Of a stretch of 15,220 nucleotides of DNA, positions 6,345-13,665 are shown one piece after another. The stretch spans positions 1-15,220 of the forward strand of contig DBZJ01000237.1 of assembly GCA_002311635.1 (NCBI GenBank). Reading direction: 5' to 3'. The DNA comes from Syntrophaceae bacterium UBA1163 (GTDB lineage Bacteria; Desulfobacterota; BSN033; UBA1163). Every line of letters starts with the position of its first letter. The stretch's first letter is position 1. A program made the position numbers and the translations under genes. A model generated the notes under the pieces. That model searched no databases and was not told where the DNA came from. It saw only the letters and a list, made by a program, of their open reading frames with translations.

Positions 6345-7067
6345 ATGGAACAAAAGTCTGTCGATTTAGCTTCTATTTTAGCTTCCACTCAGAAAACGGC
6401 AATGAGTGTTTTGACATCCCCGTCTGCCTTTTTCAGGGAGATGCCAAAAACAGGAGGGTTTGTCGAGCCGCTGATATTTATGGTGATTATGGGTGTTATC
6501 GGAGGTCTCATCCAGACCATCTTCAGCATAGTGGGTCTGCATTTTGGGATTATGGCAATGAGTGTGTGGTCCATTATTTTATTTCCCATCTATATTGTCA
6601 TAGGCGGCTTTATAGGTGCTGCAATCCTTTTTGTGATATGGAAACTCTTAGGCTCTCAGGAGTCCTATGAAACCGCTTTTCGATGCGGGGCGTACATTTC
6701 CGTCCTGATGCCGATCATCACCGTACTCGGGCTCATTCCTTACCTAGGTTCAGCCGTTGGGATTGCCCTTTACGTTTACTTTCTCGTGATCGCGAGTATG
6801 GAGGTTCATAAGATCCCTTCTCAAAAGGCATGGCTTGTGTTCGGGATCATCGGGGCGATATTGATCATTTTAAATATCAGCGGCCAAATTAGGGCAAGAA
6901 GGTATTCGAGAGAAGCAAACAAATTCCGGGAAAAGATGGAAGAGACCTCGAAGGCCATGAAGAAGCAGGCCGAACAGATGCAGAAGCAGACTGAGGATTT
7001 GCAGAAACAAGCTGAAGAGGCAAGAAAAGCTGCCGAAGAGATGCAGAAACAACAGGGAACGAAGTAG
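6345..7067 (+). CDS. Yip1-family membrane protein with C-terminal coiled coil
   Basis: The 240-residue protein has a Yip1-type domain: an amphipathic N-terminus with SPSAFFREMP (25-34), then about five membrane segments (roughly 41-63, 73-99, 113-131, 133-152, 162-180). The family occurs in bacteria as inner-membrane proteins of unknown function. From residue 183 the chain turns strongly charged and forms a predicted coiled coil of about 55 residues with repeated KQAEQMQKQ-type heptads, presumably in the cytoplasm. That tail is not part of the basic Yip1 fold and may mediate oligomerisation or partner binding. AGGAG lies 6-7 bases before the ATG. asd ends 97 bases upstream past hairpins, and the CBS gene has its own promoter, so it is probably monocistronic. 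Confidence 0.85.
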   Translation: MEQKSVDLASILASTQKTAMSVLTSPSAFFREMPKTGGFVEPLIFMVIMGVIGGLIQTIFSIVGLHFGIMAMSVWSIILFPIYIVIGGFIGAAILFVIWKLLGSQESYETAFRCGAYISVLMPIITVLGLIPYLGSAVGIALYVYFLVIASMEVHKIPSQKAWLVFGIIGAILIILNISGQIRARRYSREANKFREKMEETSKAMKKQAEQMQKQTEDLQKQAEEARKAAEEMQKQQGTK

Positions 7068-7183
7068 GTTAAGAACCCTGAACAAGAATGCTTTATCAAG
7101 TTGTGAGGACTATTAAGAGCTAAAGCTAAAATCTTTTCAACGTCCTTTTAGCCGACGTGAGGAGAGCAGCGGAAATTTTTGCC

Positions 7184-7212
7184 TTGACTCTCTTGGTAGG
7201 AATTATTAAGAT
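7184..7212 (+). promoter_or_regulatory. Sigma-70-like promoter for the CBS gene
   Basis: TTGACT (7184-7189) and TAAGAT (7207-7212) are separated by 17 bases. Transcription would start near 7219, leaving a leader of about 90 bases before the ATG at 7310. Confidence 0.65.
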
Positions 7213-7309
7213 GTCAAAAATACTCAATTTTTCTTGTTATTGTTGCAGAACGGGGATATTGATGATTATATTAACGTGGGAGAACAAAATTTAGGAGGAG
7301 GGATGAAAA

Positions 7310-7975
7310 ATGAGAATCAAGGATGTGATGACGAGAAATCCAGTTACAGCGGATAGCGAAACATTGGTCCTGGACGCCCAAAAGATAATGAAAGAAAACA
7401 ATATCCGCAGGCTTCCCATTGTTGACAAAGGTAAATTGGTAGGCATGGTCACAAAGCATGATCTCCTTGAGGCGTCGCCTTCACCGGCCACATCGCTGAG
7501 CGTATTTGAATTGAACTATCTCCTTGCAAAAATGAAGGTGAAGGAAATTATGAAGAAAAATCCCGTGACGATTACCCCGGATACCCCTTTCGAGGAGGCC
7601 TTGAGACTTGGACAAGAGAAGAAGATCGGTTCGTTCCCGGTGGTGGACAAAGGGAAACTGGTTGGCATTACGACCGAATCGGACATCATCCGCTTCGTAA
7701 CGCGCGTCCTCGGGATAAAGGAAGAGGGGTCCAGGATCACCATTGAGGGATTGGGCGGGAAGTTTGGCGATCTCGAGAAGATTGTTTCCGTCGCAAACCA
7801 ACACCATACCGTTATTTTGAGCATGATGTCGTTGCCCAGACCCGAAAACAAGGATTGGATGATCGTACTTCGATTAAAAACGAATGATCCCGACCCGATT
7901 GTCAAAGATTTCAAGAAGGCCGGCTTCAATGTCACCTTTTCGTCCTGGTTTCGTTGCGAAACGGGACAGGCCTAA
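7310..7975 (+). CDS. CBS-domain protein with C-terminal ACT-like domain (AcuB-like)
   Basis: The 221-residue cytoplasmic protein has two CBS domains in tandem (about 1-57 and 77-132). These have near-identical cores, VDKGKLVGMVTKHDLLE and VDKGKLVGITTESDIIRF, which shows internal duplication; such pairs usually bind adenine nucleotides. The region at about 140-215 looks like a small ACT-type sensor domain, an arrangement seen in AcuB-like proteins. It probably senses energy charge or a ligand and regulates a partner, which is unknown; no enzyme gene adjoins it. An unusually rich AGGAGGAGGG site precedes the start. An out-of-frame ATG at 7303 lies only a base or so beyond that site and would give a short dead-end frame. 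Confidence 0.88.
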   Translation: MRIKDVMTRNPVTADSETLVLDAQKIMKENNIRRLPIVDKGKLVGMVTKHDLLEASPSPATSLSVFELNYLLAKMKVKEIMKKNPVTITPDTPFEEALRLGQEKKIGSFPVVDKGKLVGITTESDIIRFVTRVLGIKEEGSRITIEGLGGKFGDLEKIVSVANQHHTVILSMMSLPRPENKDWMIVLRLKTNDPDPIVKDFKKAGFNVTFSSWFRCETGQA

Positions 7976-8002
7976 TCCATCAGATAATTCGCTCTCGCAA
8001 TC

Positions 8003-8048
8003 AAAAAACAAAGGGGTGTGCTCGACCGAGCGCAGCCCTTTTGTTTTT
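8003..8048. terminator. Bidirectional terminator between the CBS gene and uvrC
   Basis: A long stem pairs A/T-rich outer arms (AAAAACAAA with TTTTGTTTTT) and continues through GGG/CCC and a GC-rich upper stem topped near GACC. Because both flanks are A-rich on one side and T-rich on the other, it can end plus-strand CBS transcripts and minus-strand uvrC transcripts. Confidence 0.88.
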
Positions 8049-8162
8049 CATTAGACACAAAATCTGATCTTAGCGTATTCAAGTGGGTAAGTTTTACTAT
8101 TGGAGCGCTCCTTTGTATGAATCGTTCCTCTATCTCCCCTCGTTCGAAGAAGAGGCTCTTTT

Positions 8163-8197
8163 CCCCTCTTTGGCAAAGAGGGGTCAGGGGAGATTTT
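8163..8197 (+). repeat. Intergenic GC-rich hairpin repeat, copy 2
   Basis: A perfect 9-bp stem CCCCTCTTT/AAAGAGGGG with loop GGC (8163-8183) is followed by TCAGGGGAGATTTT. The tail GGTCAGGGGAGATTT parallels that of the copy at 3452-3492, which lies in the opposite orientation. It sits past the end of uvrC. Confidence 0.65.
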
Positions 8198-8296
8198 ATA
8201 AAGGGGGTTACGAGGAGTATATCTTTCTAAAGGGAACAAGAATATATCCATTTTGGAGAGCATTTGACCCACTCACTTCCACGATGAGCCAAAAAT

Positions 8297-10138
8297 CTAT
8301 TCCTCCCTGTTACGATAAAATTCATACACCCTTTGGGCCGACTTGGAATTCATCTTTGGGGCTCTGATCAATTCCTCTTCTGTGGCTTGTTTGATCTTCT
8401 CCACTGTTCCAAAGTATCTCAATAACTCCTTTTGTCTGATCTCACCAATCCCGGGAATCTCTCCAAGCTCCGATCGGACGGTCTCTCTGCTTCTTACCTT
8501 CTTGTGGTAAGTGATGGCAAATCGATGGGCTTCATCGCGGATTCGGTCAAGAAGATGGAGGATGGACGAATGTCTTCCCGGGATGAAAGGTTCCTTGTAT
8601 TGAGGATGGAAGACCTTTTCCTCGGTCCTTCTCAATCTCGAAGGAAGAGGCTTTTCAACAGTCCTTTCCTTGGCCAGACTGAGGAGATCAACTTCCCTTA
8701 TCCCCAGCTCCTTGAATACCTCTTGCGCCACGTTCAATTGACCCCTTCCCCCGTCTAACAAAACCAGGTCGGGAAGATCATTCTCTTTAGCTGCCTTCTG
8801 ATACCGGCGGAGCAGGACTTCGTACATCATGCCATAATCGTCCGCTCCTTCTATCGTTTTGATCTTGAAATGGCGGTACCGCTCTTTATCGGACTTCCCG
8901 TCCTCAAAAGAGACCATTGATCCGACGGCATTTCCTCCTTGGAAGTTGGAGATATCGAAAGCCTCAATCCTTCGAGGAACGTTTCTCAGATGAAGCCTCT
9001 CTTTGAGGGAGTCCAGAAGCTTGTCTTCGTCCTTATCCAGTTCATCCTTGGCGAGAAGAAACTGTTCAGCGTTTTCTGAGGCCATCTTAAGAAGGTGTTT
9101 CTTATCTCCCTTGAGGGGGACAAGGATCTTGACCTTTTTCCCCTTCAGTTCGGTCAGCCATTGTTCAACAAAGTCCTGCTCGGGAATTGCCTTCGGGATC
9201 AAAATCTGTTCGGGAATAAATTTACCTATCCGATAGTATCGAAAGACAAAGGACGAAAGCACCTCCTCGTCCAGAAGTCCTACGGAAGAGATGACAAAAC
9301 CCCTCCCCCCCATGAGTCTCCCTGCTCTGACGAACAGGGGATAGACGACGATCTTATGGTCCCGGCGATGGAAGCCAATCACGTCTTGGTCGAGGAAATC
9401 CGTAGAGACGATCTTCTGCTTTTCGACCACCTGCTCAATAAAGGCGATCTGGTCTCTGATTTTGGCGGCCCCTTCAAAGTGGAGTTTTTCCGATTCTTCC
9501 TCCATCTTTTTCTTGAGGCCCTCCAGCAAATCCCTGTTCTTACCGGCAAGGAACATCCTCACCTGTTGAACGACCTCCCGGTACTTGATCGGGTCAACCT
9601 CTTCGCAACAAGGGCCCAGACACCGGCCCATCCCGTAATTGATGCAGGGCCTCAACCGATGGGTGAATTTGGTATCCATGCAGGTCCGGATAGGAAAGAG
9701 CCTGCGGATCAACCTCAAGGTCTCCCGGAGGGAGGTGGCAGAGGGATAAGGACCGAAATAGAGAGAACCGTCTTTCTTGATCCGCCTCACGATACACAAC
9801 CTTGGATATTCCTCCTCCAGCGAGAGTTTGAGGCAGGGATAATTCTTATCGTCCCTGAGCTTCACGTTATAGCGGGGGCGGTGCGCTTTGATGAGGGTAT
9901 CTTCCAGGATGAATGCCTCTTTCTCCGTATCGGTGACCATGGTATCAATGTCTGCCACCTTTTCCAGCATCGTCAGCGTTTTCAAGTCCTTTCCAGCCGG
10001 CTTCTGGAAATAAGAACTCACCCGATGTTTGATATTTCCCGCCTTCCCTACATAGAGAATCGTCCCCCTCTTGTCTTTGAACAGATAGACACCGGGATTC
10101 GACGGAAGGTTATTAATTTTCTGCTCTACGGTTTGCAT
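8297..10138 (-). CDS. uvrC: Excinuclease ABC subunit C
   Basis: UvrC makes both incisions around DNA lesions once UvrB is loaded. The 613 residues show the GIY-YIG domain (GVYLF at 16-20, YVGKA at 29-33) for the 3' cut. Four cysteines (153, 165, 173, 177) match the iron-sulfur positions reported for E. coli UvrC. A UVR motif (about 205-242) contacts UvrB. The RNase H-like domain for the 5' cut has Asp395 in FDISN, Asp462 in LDGGRGQ and His538 in DEAHRF. Helix-hairpin-helix motifs lie at about 556-605. The length is normal. The ATG at 10138 gives the family N-terminus, but no strong Shine-Dalgarno precedes it. It is convergent with the CBS gene and divergent from the channel gene. uvrB lies upstream on the same strand, but the channel gene separates them. 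Confidence 0.98.
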   Translation of the reverse strand: MQTVEQKINNLPSNPGVYLFKDKRGTILYVGKAGNIKHRVSSYFQKPAGKDLKTLTMLEKVADIDTMVTDTEKEAFILEDTLIKAHRPRYNVKLRDDKNYPCLKLSLEEEYPRLCIVRRIKKDGSLYFGPYPSATSLRETLRLIRRLFPIRTCMDTKFTHRLRPCINYGMGRCLGPCCEEVDPIKYREVVQQVRMFLAGKNRDLLEGLKKKMEEESEKLHFEGAAKIRDQIAFIEQVVEKQKIVSTDFLDQDVIGFHRRDHKIVVYPLFVRAGRLMGGRGFVISSVGLLDEEVLSSFVFRYYRIGKFIPEQILIPKAIPEQDFVEQWLTELKGKKVKILVPLKGDKKHLLKMASENAEQFLLAKDELDKDEDKLLDSLKERLHLRNVPRRIEAFDISNFQGGNAVGSMVSFEDGKSDKERYRHFKIKTIEGADDYGMMYEVLLRRYQKAAKENDLPDLVLLDGGRGQLNVAQEVFKELGIREVDLLSLAKERTVEKPLPSRLRRTEEKVFHPQYKEPFIPGRHSSILHLLDRIRDEAHRFAITYHKKVRSRETVRSELGEIPGIGEIRQKELLRYFGTVEKIKQATEEELIRAPKMNSKSAQRVYEFYRNREE

Positions 10139-10149
10139 TTCCCATCTAA

Positions 10150-10177
10150 ATTATCTCAGATTATGCCAAAAAAGCAA
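10150..10177 (-). promoter_or_regulatory. Possible uvrC promoter
   Basis: On the minus strand TTGCTT (10172-10177) and GATAAT (10150-10155) are 16 bases apart. If used, the transcript would begin only about 5 bases before the uvrC ATG. That would fit the missing Shine-Dalgarno, but the -35 match is modest. Confidence 0.4.
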
Positions 10178-10209
10178 TCATGCCATGTGATGCGGGCCTG
10201 TGAATGGTC

Positions 10210-10238
10210 TTGCACTCAGGATCGTTTAGCAGTATGAT
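10210..10238 (+). promoter_or_regulatory. Possible promoter for the potassium channel gene
   Basis: TATGAT (10233-10238), one base from consensus, lies 17 bases after TTGCAC (10210-10215), a weak -35. Transcription would start near 10245, upstream of both the ATG at 10299 and the TTG at 10355. Confidence 0.5.
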
Positions 10239-10354
10239 TCCAACAAAACTCGTGTTGAGAGCGGGAACAAAATTGGATTGATCCCCCTCTCACTAAGAAT
10301 GGGAGTCATTCGTCCCTTGAAGGAATTCCGAAAAAATCGATTCAGGTCATTGCA

Positions 10355-11320
10355 TTGATTGTTTTTATTATTGCCTTCGGTACGATGGGGTATGTCATCG
10401 TGGAGGGGTGGAATTTTTTCGATTCACTCTACATGACCATTATCACCATCACCACGGTCGGTTATCGGGAAATCCATGACCTCTCCTTTGAGGGTAGACT
10501 ATTCACTATCTTTCTAATCGTAGGCGGCGTTGGGACGGTACTGTATGCCCTCAGCACCGGTGTGAGAATCATCGTAGAGGGTGAGCTTAAAGACATTTTT
10601 GGGAGGAAGAAATTGGAAAAGAAAATTAGAGAGCTATATGATCACTATATTGTTTGTGGTTATGGACGGATGGGGAAGATTATCAGCAGGGAGCTGAAGA
10701 CCGAGGGGGTAAAGTTCGTCGTGATTGAGAAAGACCCTCGGATGTCAGAGGAAAAGGGGGATATCCTCTTTCTCATCGGAGATGCCACTCGCGATCATAC
10801 TCTAAAAGAGGCGGGGGTAGAAAAGGCAAAGGGTCTAATCTCTGTATTGTCAACAGATGCGGAAAACCTTTTTGTCGTTCTGAGCGCGCGGGGCTTAAAC
10901 CCGAATCTTTTCATCATCGCCCGGTCTGCTGAGGAGGACTCGGAACAAAAGCTGCTCCGGGGAGGGGCCACAAAGGTCATCTCGCCTTACCATATCGGCG
11001 GCTTGAGGATGGCTCATACCGTATTGAAGCCTACGGTGGTTGATTTTATTGAGTTCGCCACCAAGAGCGGGAACATCGAGCTTCAAATGCAAGAGATCGC
11101 CGTTCAGGAGGGCTCCAGACTCATTGGGATGACATTGGAACAATGCGGAATCGGAAGAGATCTGGGAGTCATCATTGTGGCGATCAAACAATCAGCGGAT
11201 GACACCAAATTTAATCCGACATTTCGAAGCACGCTGAAGGCCGGGGATACATTGATTGCCCTCGGAGAGATATCGAAGCTAAGGGCCATCGAGGAAATGG
11301 CCAAGCCAGGGAAGGCTTGA
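10355..11320 (+). CDS. Two-helix potassium channel with RCK (TrkA-N/TrkA-C) domains
   Basis: This inner-membrane potassium channel or channel-like protein has a pore region (about 1-70: helix, pore loop, helix) followed by a cytoplasmic RCK domain with CGYGRMG (101-107), acidic Glu125 and GDAT (142-145), then a TrkA-C domain (about 240-315). The filter reads TTVGYRE (33-39) where canonical channels have TVGYG. The coordinates use the only normal start in the open frame, a TTG with AGG 8 bases upstream; this gives a first helix with no charged flank. Coding character continues upstream (KKSIQVIAL) without a start codon, and an ATG at 10299 in the neighbouring frame suggests a one-base indel in an A6 run. 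It converges with uvrB across 13 bases. Confidence 0.88.
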   Translation: MIVFIIAFGTMGYVIVEGWNFFDSLYMTIITITTVGYREIHDLSFEGRLFTIFLIVGGVGTVLYALSTGVRIIVEGELKDIFGRKKLEKKIRELYDHYIVCGYGRMGKIISRELKTEGVKFVVIEKDPRMSEEKGDILFLIGDATRDHTLKEAGVEKAKGLISVLSTDAENLFVVLSARGLNPNLFIIARSAEEDSEQKLLRGGATKVISPYHIGGLRMAHTVLKPTVVDFIEFATKSGNIELQMQEIAVQEGSRLIGMTLEQCGIGRDLGVIIVAIKQSADDTKFNPTFRSTLKAGDTLIALGEISKLRAIEEMAKPGKA

Positions 11321-11333
11321 GATTTCGTTCTAT

Positions 11334-13328
11334 TTACCTCATCTTTAATTCCATCTCTTCGAGGCGTACGATCTTATCCCGAATCTCCGCGGCCCGCTCA
11401 AACTCCAGATGACCCGCCGCCTCCTTCATCTCCTTTCTTAGTTTCTGGATCACCGTAGGAATCTCTTTGACGGGAACATACGCTTCTCCAACGTCGGATA
11501 CAGCGGGAATCGTCAGATAGTCCGCTTCGTAGACCGAAGCCATGATATTTCGAACCGACTTCTTCACCGTCTGCGGGGTAATTCCATGGACTCTGTTGTA
11601 CTCTTCCTGGATCTTTCTTCTCCGGTTCGTCTCCAAAATCGCCTGATCCATCGACTGGGTCATCTTATCCGCATAGAGGATGACCTGGCCGTTCACATTT
11701 CGCGCAGCCCTCCCAAAAGTCTGGATGAGAGACTTCTCAGACCGCAAAAAACCCTCCTTATCGGCATCCAGAATGGCGACCAGAGAAACCTCCGGAAGAT
11801 CGAGTCCCTCCCTCAGAAGATTGATCCCTATCAGGACATCGAACTTTCCCAACCGGAGGTCTCTGATGATCTCCACCCGGTCGAGGGTATCAATATCGGA
11901 ATGGAGGTACTTCACCCGGATCCCGAGATCCGCATAGTATTCGGTCAGATCTTCGGCCATTCGTTTTGTGAGCGTGGTGACAAGGACCCGTTCCTTTCCC
12001 TTGATCCGCTTCTGTATCTCGGCCAGCAGATCGTCGACCTGGTTCTTCGCCGGTTTGACATCGAGAAGAGGATCGCTCAAACCCGTCGGGCGGATGATTT
12101 GCTCCACAATCTTGCCATGGCTCTTTCTCATCTCATATTCGCTCGGCGTAGCCGAGACATAGACGACCTGACGAACCCGTTCCTGAAACTCCTCAAACAT
12201 GAGAGGCCGGTTATCCAGCGCCGAGGGAAGGCGAAATCCGTATTCCACCAGCGTCTCTTTCCTGGACCGGTCTCCCCGGTACATCCCGATCAGTTGAGGA
12301 ATGGTCACATGGCTTTCGTCGATGAATAAAAGATAATCCTTGGGATAATAATCCAGAAGAGTGGGAGGAGGTTCTCCTGCGTTCCTTCCGGTCAGATGAC
12401 GGGAATAGTTTTCTATCCCCTGGCAATAACCGAGTTCTCTCAGCATCTCTAAATCGAATTTTGTCCTCTGCTCGAGTCTCTGCGCTTCGAGAAGTTGATT
12501 CCGGGATTTAAACCATTCCAGTCTTTCCTTCAGCTCCTCACGGATGCTCTGAATCGCTTTCTCCAATCGGTCCGGAGGAGTGACATAGTGGCTTCCCGGA
12601 TAGATAGGTACTTTATCCAAGCGTTCGACAACTCTTCCCTTGAGAGGATCAATCTCAGAAATCTCCTCCACCTGATCTCCAAAGAGTTCCACCCGGATCG
12701 CCCGGCTTTCCTCATGGGCAGGGAAGACCTCGATCACATCGCCTCGAACCCGAAAGGTTCCCCGATGGAAATCGATATCATTTCGCTCGTACTGAATCTC
12801 AACCAATTTTGATAGAATCGCCTCTCTGGAGATTTCCATCCCCTTCTCCAGATAGAGGAGCATTCCATGATAGGCCTCAGGAGATCCGAGGCCGTAGATG
12901 CAGGAGACGCTGGCAACGATGATGACATCGTTTCTTTCAAGGAGGGAGCGGGTGGCGGAGTGGCGCATCTTATCGATCTCTTCATTGATCTGGGTGTCTT
13001 TCTCGATATAGGTGTCGGTGGAGGGAATATAGGCTTCGGGTTGATAATAGTCATAATAACTGACGAAAAATTCGACCGCGTTCTCCGGGAAGAGTTCTTT
13101 AAATTCTCCGTAAAGCTGGGCGGCCAAGGTCTTGTTGTGGGAGATGACCAGCGTGGGCTTCTGAACCTTTTCAATCACATTGGCCATGGTGAAGGTCTTT
13201 CCGGAACCGGTCACCCCTAAGAGGACCTGGTGCTGAGCCCCTTCCAGAACACCGTCACTCAATGAGTCAATGGCCTGAGGCTGATCGCCCTTGGGCTGGA
13301 ATTCGGAAACGAGTTTAAATTGATTCAT
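11334..13328 (-). CDS. uvrB: Excinuclease ABC subunit B
   Basis: UvrB is the DNA-loading helicase-like subunit that verifies damage after UvrA delivery and recruits UvrC. The 664 residues show Walker A GVTGSGKT (38-45), the beta-hairpin stretch [12 protein letters not shown] (91-102), the DESH box (337-340), VSATPSEYE (391-399), the [11 protein letters not shown] motif (504-514), motif [10 protein letters not shown] (536-543), and a C-terminal UVR motif (about 627-662) that pairs with UvrC. Length and start ([20 protein letters not shown]) are typical. No clear Shine-Dalgarno precedes the ATG. A promoter with an inverted repeat over its -35 lies about 85-115 bases upstream. The 3' end is only 13 bases from the converging channel gene, with no terminator between. 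Confidence 0.98.
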   Translation of the reverse strand: MNQFKLVSEFQPKGDQPQAIDSLSDGVLEGAQHQVLLGVTGSGKTFTMANVIEKVQKPTLVISHNKTLAAQLYGEFKELFPENAVEFFVSYYDYYQPEAYIPSTDTYIEKDTQINEEIDKMRHSATRSLLERNDVIIVASVSCIYGLGSPEAYHGMLLYLEKGMEISREAILSKLVEIQYERNDIDFHRGTFRVRGDVIEVFPAHEESRAIRVELFGDQVEEISEIDPLKGRVVERLDKVPIYPGSHYVTPPDRLEKAIQSIREELKERLEWFKSRNQLLEAQRLEQRTKFDLEMLRELGYCQGIENYSRHLTGRNAGEPPPTLLDYYPKDYLLFIDESHVTIPQLIGMYRGDRSRKETLVEYGFRLPSALDNRPLMFEEFQERVRQVVYVSATPSEYEMRKSHGKIVEQIIRPTGLSDPLLDVKPAKNQVDDLLAEIQKRIKGKERVLVTTLTKRMAEDLTEYYADLGIRVKYLHSDIDTLDRVEIIRDLRLGKFDVLIGINLLREGLDLPEVSLVAILDADKEGFLRSEKSLIQTFGRAARNVNGQVILYADKMTQSMDQAILETNRRRKIQEEYNRVHGITPQTVKKSVRNIMASVYEADYLTIPAVSDVGEAYVPVKEIPTVIQKLRKEMKEAAGHLEFERAAEIRDKIVRLEEMELKMR

Positions 13329-13413
13329 GAGATCATTTTACAACAAAAAAGGTTAGAGGGAAAATGGGGGATTCGCAATGCAGGTAAAACGTTATATGAA
13401 TAAAATGTCCTGA

Positions 13414-13442
13414 ACGATACTTAATCTGACAGACCCTGTCAA
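13414..13442 (-). promoter_or_regulatory. Candidate uvrB promoter with operator-like inverted repeat
   Basis: On the minus strand TTGACA (13437-13442) is followed after 17 bases by TATCGT (13414-13419). A perfect inverted repeat TGACAG-ACC-CTGTCA (13427-13441) covers the -35 and the start of the spacer, where a repressor would block polymerase. It does not match the E. coli LexA box; the regulator is unknown. The leader would be about 79 bases. Confidence 0.55.
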
Positions 13443-13537
13443 ATTACTTCTTGCCTAACGAGTATCTACAAGTCATTGCGGGGAGCCATACTCAGGAGTC
13501 GAGGATTATGGATTGAAAGAGATGATAACGCAGAGTA

Positions 13538-13602
13538 TCATGGGGCCAGCTGTTCCATTTCTTGCGGGTTCAACAGCAAGTTTTTCTTCATTTCTTCTCC
13601 TT
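13538..13602 (-). pseudogene. Truncated start of a lost downstream cistron
   Basis: After the dehydrogenase end, AAGGAG (13597-13602) with 5-base spacing leads to an ATG at 13591 and the gene-like peptide MKKNLLLNPQEMEQLAP, which stops at TGA (13538-13540). What follows in the same frame does not look like protein. It appears to be the first 17 codons of a gene whose remainder was lost. The original product cannot be named. Confidence 0.45.
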
Positions 13603-13665
13603 AAAATAAGATCTCTTGGATGTAAGCCTGTTTTCCGGCTATCAACTCTAAACCCAATTTTCCTC

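Larger units (their letters stand above)
7976..8296. other. Convergent intergenic gap with terminator and repeat
   Basis: No gene is seen. It holds the bidirectional terminator (8003-8048) and copy 2 of the hairpin repeat (8163-8197). Short frames on either strand cross the repeat and give only the repeat-derived peptide. Confidence 0.6.
13329..13665. other. Gap between uvrB and the broken dehydrogenase
   Basis: No intact gene is seen. It contains the candidate uvrB promoter (13414-13442), a short GTCATTGCGGGGAGC stretch at 13473-13487 resembling a common bacterial intergenic repeat, and the truncated cistron start at 13538-13602. A plus-strand frame starting at 13513 is only the antisense of the dehydrogenase. 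Confidence 0.55.

Noticed and set aside
9095..10237. 380-codon plus-strand frame
   Set aside because: It lies wholly opposite uvrC apart from its last 99 bases and has no family features; it is a long shadow of a strong gene.
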